DNA of 64,000 bases from Akebia trifoliata (GCA_017979445.1 CM030705.1:17439040-17503039); one strand, 5' to 3'. Counted from the first letter of the stretch, positions 12,062-24,376 are shown. Notes: a model not told the origin generated them from the sequence alone. Numbers and translations are program-made.

Positions 12062-13019
12062 TATTCTACAAAATTAAGAAAACATATCAGTGTGAATAAA
12101 ATTCACCTATGAATCAAAAAAGATATACTTTATAAATAAATGCAGCTCCTCTACAAGAATACTACAAGTACTTACAAATATCAAGATTCAAGCATATAAT
12201 AAACCCAACATTTATAGCATTGAAATGTTGTTCACAGTCTGAAAGAAATTGAAATTAAGTTGAGGTACTCCAGACAAATATAAATTACCTACTAGATATT
12301 TGGGGTTGAAAGTCCCTATTATATCCACAAAATCAAAAGTGCCTTATGCAATCTTATGATCATACCTTTGGATGTTTCTCAAGATTAATAAGACATGATG
12401 TGGATGGTACAAGACATGATACAGGCTTATACTTTTACCTAAATGATGAATTTGAGATCAAGAATAATCTTCTAAAGGAATTAAAGTGTAAACTAAACAC
12501 TCCTTCAACCATAAACCAATAAAAAAAATCTAGTAAGGAATTACTTCAGATTGTAAGGTAATCATAGTATTACGATAATGAATTCCTTAAGTATCAATAG
12601 AAGGGATGTCAATGAAAGAACGATCTTCTGCTAATTAGAGTTTCTATCAATAATCCTAATGGAGTCTCCTAATGAAATTAAGGTTTCAAGACAAGTCTAG
12701 GACCAAAAGGGTAATTGATGTCTAACACAATTTTAAAGAAAAAATTAATTTATTGGGTATGTGAGTAGGACCATGATGGTTAACTAAATGAAAGGTCTGA
12801 GATTAAGAATAGATTACTTAAAGCAAAAAAAATAAAAATAAAATCTGTCATTCATCCAAAATACAAAGAATATCAGATAAATAATTATGTTGAAATTCCA
12901 ATGTAAATCTGAACTTTGAGATAATAGAACAAACAAAACTGTGTTTAATAACATCTAAAAACCTAAATCTTTAATCCAAATCATTAATACAATCTAGATA
13001 AAGAAAAGAGAGATTAGAG
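12062..13019. other. CACTA 5' leader, no gene seen
   Basis: AT-rich sequence between the transposase start and the GA-rich block. It probably contains a 5' untranslated exon and intron. Confidence 0.5.
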
Positions 13020-13620
13020 ATAGTACCTAGCCCAAGAGATCGATTGAGCGAGCGACTAAGCAAGAGAGAAATGAGATCGAGCGAGAACGACTGAGATCAA
13101 GCAAGCGACTGAGCGAGAGAGATGACTAAGCTAACGACTGAGCGAGAGAGAGAGATGAGATCGAGGGAGAGCGACTGAGATCGAGAGAGACGATCGAGTG
13201 AGAGAGAGATGAGAGAGCGACTGAGATCAGAGAGACGATATCGATTAAAACCAGAAAATTAGAAAACGAAGAACATGAAATCGAAACAAAAGAAAGAGAA
13301 GAAAAATCAGAATAATCGAAACATTAGAAGAACAAAGAAGCAGATTTTACGCTGGATTAAGCTTCTTGTGAGCGATAGAGCCTTTTGGAGGTCCTCTCAT
13401 GGCGTCTTCACTTGAAAGTTGAAACAGAGAGACGATCGATTGAGAGAGAGACGAGAGAGCGACTGAGATCAGAGAGACGATCGATATCGAGAGAGACGAG
13501 ATCAAACAGACGATCGATTGAGAGAGAGACGAGAGAGCGACTGAGATCAGAGACAAGAGAAAGAGAGAGAGTCGAGTGAGAGAGACAGCTGAGAGAGATG
13601 GATCGGACTTTCGTTCCATC
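13020..13620. repeat. GA-rich minisatellite in the CACTA leader
   Basis: Two blocks (about 13040-13240 and 13420-13600) of short interspersed units built from GAGAGA, GCGACTGAGATC and GACGATCGAT. They give long low-complexity open frames that are not genes. Confidence 0.8.
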
Positions 13621-13634
13621 TAAATAAGCGGATA

Positions 13635-13746
13635 TGGGTCGGATAAAACGGTTTTTAAAAATAAAACGGTTTAATACCGTTTTTTAATAAAAACGGCTTA
13701 ATACCGTTTTACCCTTATGTTCCAATTTTACATTTTTTTTGTAGTG
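13635..13746 (-). repeat. CACTA terminal and subterminal repeats
   Basis: Read from 13746 inward on the minus strand: CACTACA, an A-run, then at least three copies of a palindromic motif close to AAAACGGTATTAA-CCGTTTT. Arrays of this kind bind the element's own protein in En/Spm-type transposons. Confidence 0.8.
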
Positions 13747-14234
13747 CATGTGGTTCGGAGTTGGGTGGAGAAACTGATACGGGTTTGAGAAAGACTAATC
13801 TGGTGCTGGATTCCACTCCAACAAAAGATGGATGGAATCTGGTTGTTAATAGACATGCATCCTTGTCAAAGAAAGGTGGGTTGGATATGGGGATACCAAA
13901 CGGAGATGATATAATAGTGGATAATCCGAATTTGACAGTAAATCTCGAGGTTGTTTTGAATGTCCAACCAATGAGAATCAAAATTGCTTTTCAAGCATTA
14001 GAAAACGCAACTGAAGTTAGAGATTCTGTTCCTTCACAGAAATTTGGGGAAAGCAACAATGAATCGGTAGATTTACATAGTGAATTGCCTAATGTCATTA
14101 GCAACAACATTACTAAATTTGTTAAGAAGCAGGGTGGGAAGAACAATAAGAAAAAGAATGTGGTGGAGGGCGCCAACAGAACCACGAGATCAAAATCTAT
14201 CCCTATTGAGGGGAATCCAAATATTCTTTTATAA
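13747..14234 (+). pseudogene. L1-type LINE ORF1, C-terminal part
   Basis: Open frame continuing ORF1 after the CACTA terminus. It has the DGWNLVVNRHASLSKKGG segment that follows the zinc knuckle in plant LINE ORF1 proteins, then a polar, Lys/Asn-rich tail, and ends at TAA just before ORF2 starts. No stop occurs within this part. Confidence 0.7.
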
Positions 14235-14245
14235 TATCAGTTATA

Positions 14246-16855
14246 ATGTGGAATGCTCGAGGGCTGAATTATGCGAGAAAGAGGAAATCTATTCGCGATT
14301 TCATTAGGGATGAGAAGGTTGAATTGATGGTCTTCAATGAGACAAAGGTTCAGGTGGAAGATGCATCACAATTTCAAAAGAGGTGGTGCAGAGCAAGGAA
14401 ATTCATCGATAATTATGATTCTTACTACTACGGCCATATTTGGGCGGGATGGATTCTGTTGTTCTTTTATGTGTAACAGATTTTTGAATCGAGTCAGGTT
14501 ATTCATTGCAAAGTAACTCATCTAAGGGGTGGATTTGTTTGTTTTATGTCATTTGTTTATGCTGAAAATTTTGGAGAATGATAGACGACAGTTGTGGATA
14601 GACCTTAGTCATTTATCCATGCCGAAACCATGGATAGTGTTGGGCAACTTTAATAGTGTTAGGTTCCATGAAGAGAAGGTTGGAGGACAACCAGCATCAA
14701 GCCGTTCAATGTGTGAATTCAATGGTGTATTAATTTGATTGGTGTTTAGGATTTGAATTCTAATAATGATTGATTCTCATGGAGTAATAAATCAATGGGA
14801 GATCAACGAATTCTATGCAAGTTGGATAGGGCGTTAATCAATCTAGCATGGTTAGTTAAATTTCTACAAATGACTGTGAATTATTTGCCTTGTAGAGTGT
14901 CAGATTACACCCACTAAAATTGGTATTTCCAAGAACTTCTGGAGGACCAAAAATGATTAAATTTTTTTCTTTGTAGATAGGTAAGCTAGGCTTAAAAGAA
15001 GTGGTATTCAATGCATGGAAAAAAGAAATTATGGGGACTCCAATGTTTAAGATCACAAGAAAAATTTGAGCGTTAAAAAACTCCATTAGAGAGTAGAACA
15101 AGAATTATTTTGGTACTATTCACAGCCGAAAAGAGAAAGCTAAGGAGAATATTTCCGATACAAAATTAGATTTGGAGATAGTCGATAGATAATAATCTTC
15201 AAGTTCAGGAGGTGGAGGCAATGAGGGTTTATAATGCTGAACTAGAGAGTGAAGAAAGTCTTTACAGGCAAGAATCGAGAATTCAATGGCTTCAGGAAGG
15301 GGATAGAAATACTCGATTCTTTTATACTTCAGTGGCCACGAATATTGCAAAGACTGGAATTATAGAGCTGAAAACGGATCATGGAGAAATACTCAAAAAT
15401 GAAGAAAACATTGAAGCATCAGCTACACAGTTTCTTTTAGCAATGTTTCACAACCCGAGTCCTATTGTAAGTATGCAAGTGCCGTTTATTTCTAAATTTT
15501 CTAAAGGACATGTGCAAATTTTATCAAGTCTTGTTACAAAAAAGGATATAAAATCTGTTATTTTTTGCTTCCCCAAATAATAAATCTCCAGGACCGGATG
15601 TTTTTGGGGTTGAGTTTTTCATCAAATTCTCGGATATTGTTGGAGAAGATATTTGTGTAACTATGTTGGATTTCTTCAAAATGGGAAAGTTGTTGAAGGA
15701 AATTTATACCACATTAATTTGTTTAATCCCAAAGGAAGAGAATGCCAATTATCTTGAAAAATTTAGACCCATTGCCCTTTGCAATTTTATCTATAAGATC
15801 ATTTTCAAAATCTTAGCAAATAGGTTAGTCATTTGTCTTCCACATATTATTTCTTCTAATCAATCGACTTTTGTTAAGGGGAGAAAAATTCAAGATAATA
15901 TCCTTCTTGCCCATGAAATGGTTCATAATTATCATATTTCAGTCTCCTGAATCTTTTTGTGCCAAAATTGATATTTGAAAATACTATGATTGTGTTAATT
16001 GGGATCTTTTGAAATCAATTTTCATTCAATTAGGTTGTCTTCCTGTTTGGATTGACCAAGTTAAGGAATGTGTGTCCATTCCAAGTTTTTCAATTCTTAT
16101 TAATGGCATGTCTTGTGATTTTTTCAGAAGTGAAAGAGGTCTAAGACAAGGTGATCCTCTATCTCCTTATCTATTTACAATGATTATGGAAGCAATTTCT
16201 TGCATCCTTATTCAGAAAATTTCTTCCAAACATTTGAGTATTCCTAGAATTATTGGTGTTCCAAGTATTTCCCATTTGATTTTTGCTAACGATGTTCTAA
16301 TTTTTTCTAATAATAATGTAACATTAGTATCGTCTATTCAAGATGTACTAAATTTATTTTACAATGTTTCCGGTGTTCAAGTAAATGAAGCAAAGAGTCG
16401 AAGTTTTTTTTTCAATAATTCATGTAAAAACTAGAATCTTATTCTATCTACTCTTGGATTTTCGAAAGGTACTCTACCTATCAAATATTTCGGACTTCCT
16501 TTATTCTCATTAAGATTATCCCATACTCTTTGTGAATCTCTGATTGATAAAGTCTCTAAAAGGGTTGAGGGGTGGAGAGTGAACCTTTTGTACTGTGTGG
16601 GACAACTAGAATTAATTAAATAAGTATTATCTAGTTTTCAAGTCTATTGGTCTGTATCTTTCAATATTCCGGTGAGTGTCTTGAAAAAAAAAGTAGAAAA
16701 CATCCTTAATAAATTTTTGTGGAATGATCCTTCATTCATCCTATTAGTTGGGAAAGAGTGCAAAACATATGAAAAAGGATGCCTCGGCATTCGATGCCTA
16801 AGGGATATAAACAAAATTGTTATAGTTAAATTATACTAGAGATTGGTGAAAAATA
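14246..16855 (+). pseudogene. L1-type LINE ORF2 (endonuclease and reverse transcriptase), decayed and 3'-truncated
   Basis: Starts 12 bases after ORF1 with the apurinic endonuclease motif (MWNARGLNYARKRK; LMVFNETKV). Further endonuclease sequence (KPWIVLGNFNSVRFHEEK, where the family has GDFN) lies near 14620. The pre-RT linker (WLQEGDRNTRFFY) is near 15285 and RT motifs near 15760 (KFRPIALCNFIYKI) and 16140 (GLRQGDPLSPYLF). The catalytic FADD box reads FAND at about 16290, a loss of an essential Asp. Thumb-region sequence (LPIKYFGLPLFS; NKFLWND) follows. Several frameshifts and stops break it. Coding similarity stops near 16855, before the zinc-finger and RNase H end. A matching RNase H end in the same orientation is at 24377-25060. 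Confidence 0.82.
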
Positions 16856-17620
16856 ATGATGGATTGTCGAAGCATTAGATGCGCGTGGAAAACAAAAGAA
16901 TGGTACGAACACGAGTGCACAATCAACCATGCTAAATGTGACACGTGTGCGTGGCGCATACATTCACAATTATCAATATGTGATAGTTGGCAGCACACTG
17001 CACAAGAGAAACATTTAAAGCGCCATTATGGAAGTCCGAACGGTTGGACTTTGAATTTGATGCCAAAAGCAAAAGAAGAAAAGAAAATTGAACATTAACA
17101 ATCCAATAAGAAGCTGCCACACATCGATAATTGGATCAAGATCTAAAACACCAATAGGGGGTATTGTGAATGATATTTTTCAGACGTTGACTAGTGGCAG
17201 TTATGAGATGATTCTGTTAAATACCTGACCTAATAGTAAGATTGGAAAAAGGAAGATTAGATGTTACAAGAGGAGGATCTTAAACCTAGAATCTGAGGAT
17301 CGAGGATGTAGTTTGGAAACATCGTATCTCAGAAAATCAAGCATTGTTTCATATTCACGAGAATCAAAGGAAGTCCCAAAAAGGGCAGAAACGATTGAAA
17401 CGGAAAGAATGGAAATCATGGAGGAAGCCCTTATAAATAGAAGGGCACAAGGTATTGCAGAGGTACGCGATTTTCTCCCTTAAAATCCTAAATAATATTT
17501 TTATATACGAAAGCTCTGACTTGGATGTCGGAGAGGTATTGTTGCAAGTACACCCAAGTGTATAGGAAAGGAAGGAATCTGATTTCACTAGTAATCTCGA
17601 GGAGTACAAGTTTTTACTAC
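16856..17620 (+). repeat. LTR-like fragment (possible Ty3/gypsy)
   Basis: Contains a TATA box (CTTATAAATAGAAGG near 17430) followed about 80 bases later by CTCTGACTTGGATGTCGGAG, a motif I associate with the transcript-start side of plant gypsy LTRs. No paired LTR or primer site is seen. An 80-codon open frame at 16856-17098 has no recognisable content. Confidence 0.35.
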
Positions 17621-17879
17621 TACAATGATCATAGTGGTGGAATTGGTGTTCTAGGAAAAGTAAATAAGAAAGGAATGAAATTTAAAATTGGTGTTTAAGG
17701 TCATGATCCAAAAAACTAGAGCCTAAGTATTATTAAAAGGTATCTTCGCTAAATACCTCCATATATAATCTTTTTTTTTTCTTTTAAAAGAAAAAAAAAA
17801 TTTTAACTACATTGTGTGTCATCGAAAGATAAACACTATGTTTGTTTCAAATCACTAATTTATTAGAATAAAAGTAGTT

Positions 17880-19330
17880 TTTTTTTTTTATATAGCTAAC
17901 AGAACAACAATCAAACCACTATTAAAAACCAAATCGATAGTTAAACTATATTTGAATGATCAAAGTTCTACTTTTTCAACCTAATTTGGACACTTGATAG
18001 GCTAAATTGATTCATTGGTAGTACATGAATTAAGGAATGGCTCAATAAAACAAACTCATCTAAACTGAAAATAGTGGAAGAAGCTTTCAATTAAAAAAAA
18101 AAACAACAATTAGAATTTCAATCACATTAAAAGACTACAGATCAAAATGAAACACCGACTCACAATGAAATATCACTCAATCCTCGCTTAATGGCAATAG
18201 GAAAATTTAGGTTTTCTAGATAACATGCCAAACAAATGCAATTGAGACAGAACATGATATAGGTTAGGGTTAGTGTTTGTGTTGAGATTTGAACCTTTAA
18301 GAAGAGATTAATGGTTCTAGAGAAAGTTAGGTCTAACTCTAAGGTGTTAAGTGTAGGTGGGTTCTGAAGTAAGTTCCTTGTATAGTTGTAAACCCCACTA
18401 TGGTTAACTCATCCAAGACCGAGACGTATCGCTCGAATTAACTCAATATCAAAATTGAACGAGACCAACTCACAAAGTCATTTTTTGACCGAGATTTATG
18501 ACTCACGTTCATTTTTTTTATTTAACTCATGAGACATCTCAAACGTATCGAAAAACTCGTCCGAGATGACTCGATATCGGACCTGGACGAGACGAGACGA
18601 AAAATAGAGTTTAAAAACCATGATCCCCACCGCTATTTCCAATGATATTTAAGTCTTTCAATATTTTAAAATATAAAAGAAAAAGTATAGAAGAAATTGT
18701 AGAATAAGAATAAATTAAATCCCGATTTTTGGCATCATCATCTCGCCATATGCGATGCTAAATGACTTTGGATGACACAATCACGAACAAAATTTTAAAA
18801 CCATCGTGCTTCAACTGGAGAAAATTATATGTAGCAAGACCAAAAGAAGCTGGGTTAAAAGGCTAATAGCCAACATTAATTTCAATCAGACTTAACTTCT
18901 AGACTACATACCAAATGACTATTATACAATTAATTAAAAAAATTTACGATGAGATTAATAGTTCTAAAGAAAGATTAATGGTTCTAAAGAAAGTTAAGTA
19001 TAACGTAGAGGGGTTTAGGAGGATCCAATAAGTTCCTTGTCTAGTGACAAGGATATACTCATATCTGACCCGAATTCGACCCATTTTAATCCCTACCGTC
19101 TTGTCTCATTCATTTTACCAACATGACTTTAGTCATCTTGGTTTTTGAAGATTTTGAAGTCCAATTCCAATTTTTGAACCAGAAAATAGAACTGAAAAAA
19201 ATATTGAAGATAAAGAAGAATGTAATTTTCTTTTTTGGCATCTCATCTTGGTCTCCAAGTAATCTCTATCTCAAAAGATTTTCGAGTGATTCTATTATGA
19301 TTGGTCCATTGAGAAGTGTGAGATCTAACT
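17880..19330. repeat. Dispersed repeat family, copy A
   Basis: Blocks here recur in the window. 18700-18930 resembles 24059-24290. 18960-19060 resembles 27296-27400 (shared AGGATCCAATAAGTTCCTTG). 19115-19310 resembles 27850-28060 (shared CAATTTTTGAACCAGAAAAT). 18120-18330 resembles 25780-25960. No coding content; identity looks like 75-90%. Confidence 0.65.
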
Positions 19331-19378
19331 AAGAAAAACAATAAAGAGAAAGGAAAAAAATCAAAAGAGAAGTTGTGT

Positions 19379-19407
<29 letters not shown>
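19379..19407. repeat. (GA)n microsatellite
   Basis: About 14 uninterrupted GA units. Confidence 0.95.
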
Positions 19408-19410
<3 letters not shown>

Positions 19411-19619
19411 CCTCTGTAATCCTCCGCTAGTTACAAAAACAAAAATCACTCATCCAATCTCTCTATATGTAATACAAAATAATACCAAAAAAAAAATTAA
19501 AGATCCAACCCAAAGTCACCAATATAGCACTTCTCCTAGGCCTAGAATATAAGAAACCGAATCTCTCAAATTACAAAACAAATTACTCAACTACTCTCTA
19601 TATATGTAAATTACATAAT

Positions 19620-19962
19620 GGAAAATGTTCAACACCAAACATTTTGGCAAAACATTTTTCAAAACATGAGTTAGAAGTTTTGGAATGGGCTGATTTTTAG
19701 TGAGGATGATCATCATCACCAAAAATCAGCCCATTCCAAAACTTCTAACCCTATCAAAAATGGTTTACAAAAAATGGACGGTCCACGATTTTTCAACTTG
19801 TAAACATGGGGCTAAAAGTTTTGGAATGGGCTGATTTTTGGTGAGGATGATCACCTCACCGTAGAGATCAAAATATCAGCCCATTCCAAAACTTCTAACC
19901 CATGTATGACAAAAATGGTTGGCTAAAATGTTGGCCAAAATGTTTGGTGCTGAATGGGACCC
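19620..19962. mobile_element. Double-hairpin MITE (Mutator-like by target size)
   Basis: 343 bp between direct repeats TTACATAAT (19611-19619 and 19963-19971), a 9-bp target duplication. Terminal inverted repeats pair CAACACCAAACATTTTGGC with CAGCACCAAACATTTTGGC. Inside are two separate hairpins using the same arm (AGTTTTGGAATGGGCTGATT), one at 19670-19751 and one at 19811-19903, with a spacer containing GGACGGTCCAC. No coding capacity. A related element lies at 33095-33442. Confidence 0.8.
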
Positions 19963-20086
19963 TTACATAATAGCACTAAAAAGTATATTCCTATTTGCAT
20001 TTTAAATGACAAAATAGATCCAACCCCAATTCACAAATATTGTACTTCTCTTAAGTAGAGAGAGAGAGAGGAGGTTCAAGGTATAC

Positions 20087-20216
20087 TTATTGCCCAAGAC
20101 AGCTTGAAGGTGTATTATCATTTTCTCTTCATGATCAATAAAATTACCACGTTTGATCCCTGGCCTAAGGTGATTAGTCCATCTGAGTCTACAACTCTTA
20201 CGACATCTACACAAAC
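20087..20216 (-). pseudogene. R2R3-MYB exon 2 fragment
   Basis: A 130-base exon, the standard size of exon 2 in plant R2R3-MYB genes. An AG acceptor is at 20218-20217 and a GT donor at 20086-20085, in the usual phases. It encodes [20 protein letters not shown], then IKRGNF and [15 protein letters not shown], which covers the end of R2 and the start of R3 including the R3 Phe. Changes from consensus: RCR for RCG and HLRPG for YLRPD. Upstream at about 20540-20600 a degenerate IEIDGFGNWKC could be the end of exon 1. I find no exon 3 (rest of R3 and the regulatory tail) within 3 kb downstream. The MITE at 19620-19962 sits where intron 2 or exon 3 would be. MYB proteins of this class bind DNA in the nucleus; this fragment alone cannot. 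Confidence 0.72.
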
Positions 20217-20239
20217 CTGTTGAGAACACACACATCAAA

Positions 20240-22080
20240 GAAAATACAATATTTTAATCATCAAACCAACCCCAAAACAAAATTAAAATAAACAAATGGT
20301 TATCATAGATCTATGGTCTAATTCATTTGAGTACCAAGTGGAGCTCCTCTCTTGCCTCAACTACAGTCCCTATCATTGTTGTAAACAACAAAGATGAGAT
20401 CCGACGTGTTTTGGAGAAATATACAGGGGGACCTTGGCACACCATAGTGAACTAAATACAGTAGTGAAGCATTACTACTCTTCCGTTCATGTATGTGAAA
20501 ATAACTGAATACTTGAATAATAAACCGTGTCATCATACCTACCAACCATGGCCTCCAACAACTACCACACTTCCAATTCCCAAAACCATCAATCTCAATG
20601 ACCAACAAAATGATTCATATAGAACCCATTTGGTGGGTCTTTCAATCAGATTAAGAGATTATAGGTGTTTCAAATAAGAAGAGCTGAGTGATTTGAAATA
20701 TGATTACAGCATTGTGTTTTTAACATATCGAGGTCGAGAAGCTTATCCAATTTATTTAGGGAACAAAACCCAAATCTCAATACCTCAGAATAAATTGTTA
20801 AAGTACTAATTCTTAGACTGTGCTTTGTAACATGTCTTGTATTGTTTTACATTCCAACATCTTAAATAAACCAAAATCATGAAGCTAATGTTGTTTTCCA
20901 ATGGTTGTTGAATTCTACTCTTTCCTTATTACTCATAATTATAGATTTACAGTAGAATGATCACTTAAAACCTTTTCATTGCCGAAAAGATTTTCTTGCA
21001 CAAGAGGTTATGTTACCTTAAAGTGACCGGACTAAGCCTCCAAAATGCAGAAAAAAGATAAATTTTGATAGCTCCAAGTCGTCACAAAATTTAATAAACT
21101 TTTGTAATAATTCATAAATTTTTTTTTGAATAATTGAATTGGCAAATCAACGAATTAATCAGCGATTTTCTAATTAATCATACCTACATACCTATACTCC
21201 GCTTCAACATCAAGATTCATCTTCTACAAACTTCAAATCTCAAGAACAAGATAGGTGTTTTTAGGGAGGTTAAAAATATAATTTGTATCATCTCTGAATT
21301 CTTTTTCAGAACTTCTATTACTTATCTGAATTAAACTGAATTGCCCCATCACTGATTAAATGTTGTATTCAAACTCAGTTACTATGCTTTCAAGGATTAG
21401 ACCCTTGAGGAATGAGCACACAAATGTTTCACCTGAGATCAGTATCACCCTTTTTCTCAAGATGGCTGACTTAATACACTACCATCTATAGCCATTGAGG
21501 TGGTCGGCCTCCACACGATGCCCGAAGTTCCTATGTTCATTTGACTCCACATCTCTATTCAGGTCCTTCTCTTAATTCAAGTTTCCACAAATCTGCGCTA
21601 CTACCTCAATCCAAGTTTAGGCTCATGTAAATAAACTAATTTACACTCTCTTGGATTTTTAATCAGTATATATACAAGTAGTGTTTTAGTTGGCAGCATT
21701 CCACATAACTAAACAGAAAACATGTTAATATAAAAGGAAAAAAATTCATCATTCATGTTCGTGTTCTTGAAGATCATATATAATTTTTTTGGGTAAACTG
21801 GGCTTCAACCCATAACCTCAGGGTTGCTTTGCAATGTTTCAGATTTGTAGGATATTCAAGGTGTAATTTCACAATTAAATGATCCAAGCAAAGTAGGTAA
21901 TACTTGTTTAGAGCAATTAAACAAGGTATTGCTCCTATAGTATTATAAGGAGGCATGGACCTTACAGTTTTTTCCACAAATAACTCTCACATGGTAGCAA
22001 TTCACAACGCCCTTTTATGCAAGGGAATAGAACGATTAACCACTAAACAGAAAGAAATTAATTAAGCATCATAACGTACC
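20240..22080. other. No gene seen
   Basis: AT-rich, with short frames only. Possible MYB exon-1 remnant at 20540-20600. Confidence 0.5.
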
Positions 22081-22184
22081 TTTCGTCACGTCACTCAATT
22101 TCATGCTTTCTCCTCAGGTCAGCTTTTCGAGCCTCAAACTCTTCTCTGCTCATCATAGCAATCTCAGAGAGATCTATAAAATTG
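22081..22184 (-). other. Candidate terminal exon of an unrecognised gene
   Basis: After a good acceptor (AAATTTCAG) the minus strand reads EHNFIDLSEIAMMSREEFEA, then RKADLRRKHEIE and TGA near 22093. The peptide is highly charged, likely helical, and ends like a real C-terminus. Downstream another GT donor (AAAGGTACG) could mark an intron in the 3' UTR. No neighbouring exon was found upstream within a few kb. I do not recognise the family. It could be a fragment, or the end of a gene whose other exons lie beyond long introns. Confidence 0.35.
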
Positions 22185-22279
22185 TGCTCCCTGAAATTTA
22201 ATTTGCAATGGTTTGAAAAATTCATAGGGACTGTTATAATTAAACTTGCCATGGAGAGAAACTGAGGACAGAGCAAAAC

Positions 22280-23500
22280 CCAAACCCTTCATCATAGTTG
22301 GGCCCCATTACTTAAATATGGAATCCAACTAATATTTGATCACACTAATGAGATCCACTTAATAATTTGGTGCAGTTGGACCACCTACATACTTTGTTTA
22401 TAAATGAACATAACCACCTTAGCTTATTGATCTTCAACTTGTTGGCTTTCAAGATACTCCCAATCTTCTAGAGACAATATTTAGTAAAAACAGTAGCACA
22501 TTTCAATAATTATAAGAGACTTACTAATAAATATATTTTGGATCAGATCAATCGTTGATAAGTTATTGGATCAACAGAACTCCTAGCAAGCCACGAGTTA
22601 TTGATCATGGTAATTGAGCCATGGGTTTTTACGGGGCTTCTTGACCCGACGAAAGGCTACCTAAACTGCACTGTTACGCTTGAACCCAGACCTGAATGCT
22701 CACTACCACACGTGGTCACCTCGCTTTACCCTCTCCTTTGGCTCTAAATAGGCCAATTCATACCTAATATTGCTACTTGAGGTGTTACCAAAATGATGCA
22801 AGGTCATTCAAGATGCTTTGATGTTCTTATCACTCAATTCTAGGAGCTTTTGTAGCTCCTCTAGTACAGTTTTACTAGCGGCGTGCATGCAAAAGTTCTC
22901 AAAGGAGAGGTTGAAATCTGGAATGTCCGGTTTTGATGCCCTAAGATAAAGGTGAATTTTTTTTTTTTTTTTGTAGAGAGATGTGCAAAAAACCTGCCTA
23001 ATTTCATCTATTTAGAAGCTTTAGAGATCAAGGTCGTTTACAAATACGATTCAGGTCTTTTTCTTACAAACGAAAATCAAACACATTTGAATCTCGCATG
23101 TTTATTCAAGAAAAAGAACACTTAGAAACAGAGACATTTTTAGAGTACAAATATTTCTATAGAACCCCAACTGAGATCATGAATTTTTTTTTAATACAAG
23201 ACCAATAGGTGAGAAAAACTGATATTGACTTGTAAGTATTGTTTCCAAAGAAATATTTGTTGTAATTCTATCTTGTAGAAGTTGATTCTTTCTGAGAAGA
23301 TGAAATCTCAATCTTCTCTTTATAAACTAATGCTAAATGACCTAAATTCCCTTGTCTTCAACAAAGAACCAAAAACCACTCATTTTTCTTTAAAAACCAG
23401 CCATCTTTGAGCTCTTAAATCCATAATCTAACGGATTTCAACCAAAGACTCTAATCCAAACCTATTTTTAATCTATCTTAGATTCATCTTCAATCTACTG
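22280..23500. other. No gene seen
   Basis: AT-rich intergenic sequence with no recognisable feature apart from a T-run near 22960. Confidence 0.5.
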
Positions 23501-23599
23501 TATCAACTCTACCCTAATACCTTGTCGAAAACATCTGATTTTTAGAAAATCCTATTTTCTTCTTGAGATTTGAAGATTGAAATAGATAAAATCTGTAGG

Positions 23600-23999
23600 T
23601 TGTAAAAACATACCTGAAGAATGTTAGTAGACAGATCCGGAGATGGAGAGCTTCAATAGAGAGAGGGGGACTTTCAATTGAGAAGGAAAGAAACAATAGA
23701 GAGCTTTTAATTGAGAGAGAGAGAGAGAGGTGCATCAAATAGTGGAAGTAAACCCTAAGAGTTAAGATAAAATCAAAACCCAAATTTTTGCCATTATTGT
23801 AGCAGAGAGAAAGAGAGAGTTGTGATTAGAGGGTAGAAGAGGGTTTCGATCTGTTGGGGAAATAAATCAAGGTAGATCCATTGAAAATATGTAGTTTCAG
23901 AGTAAACGACAGATTTTATCAGTCGTTTAGAAATGACCGCCTTTGGCAGTCGTTGTTTGTGCCATATGATAGTAGCAATAAGGCGTTTTTGACATAGTG
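23600..23999 (-). mobile_element. CACTA-like terminus and leader
   Basis: The minus strand starts CACTATGTCAAAAACGCC at 23999. Palindromic subterminal motifs follow (AACGACTGATAAAATCTGTC, GACTGCCAAAGGCGGTC), then a GA-rich leader with a GT donor near 23612. This is the same architecture as the CACTA end at 13746. Repeat copy B resumes immediately after 23999, so the end is sharp. The opposite terminus was not found. Confidence 0.5.
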
Positions 24000-24300
24000 A
24001 ATCTTTAAAATAGAAATATATATATATATATATAGATATATATATGTGAAGAAAAAATTGTAGAATAAGAATAAATTAAATCCCGATTTTTGGTGTCATA
24101 ATCTTGCCATATATGATGCTAGAGGACTCTGGACGACTCAATCACAAATAGAATTTAAAACCATCTTGCTTGAGCCAATGAAAAGTATATGCAGCATGAC
24201 CAAAAGAAGCTGTGTTAACAGGCTAATAGCCCACATTAATTTCCATCAGACTTAACTTCTAGACTACAAACCAAATGGCTATTATAATGTTAATTAGTCC
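24000..24300. repeat. Dispersed repeat family, copy B, with (TA)n
   Basis: 24059-24290 matches 18700-18930 along its length (shared GTAGAATAAGAATAAATTAA). A (TA)n stretch lies at 24016-24048. Confidence 0.7.
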
Positions 24301-24376
24301 AACTTGCCCAAAAAATGGAAATAATATTGGTATTTAGGATCGGGGTTAGTAGTAGATGAAGTTCAGGTGATCAAGA

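Larger units (their letters stand above)
8466..13746 (-). mobile_element. CACTA (En/Spm-type) DNA transposon, one end missing, inserted in LINE ORF1
   Basis: The right end is a clean CACTA terminus on the minus strand (CACTACAAAAAAAATG from 13746), followed by subterminal repeats of an AAACGGT/ACCGTTTT motif. A TNP2-type transposase gene reads leftward from 12061. The left end has no terminus: the coding sequence breaks off near 8466, inside the DUF4216 region, and LINE ORF1 sequence begins at once. The element has therefore lost its 3' end by deletion. A 3-bp target duplication cannot be tested. Confidence 0.85.

Noticed and set aside
13347..13619. Ninety-codon Ser/Leu-rich frame as a gene
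   Set aside because: Produced by GA/CT low-complexity repeats, with no domain.
16856..17098. Eighty-codon frame as a gene
   Set aside because: No recognisable domain and it overlaps an LTR-like region.
21785..21850. tRNA-derived SINE (GGGCTTCAACCCATAACCTC)
   Set aside because: Only a weak B-box-like match; no A box, tail or target duplication.
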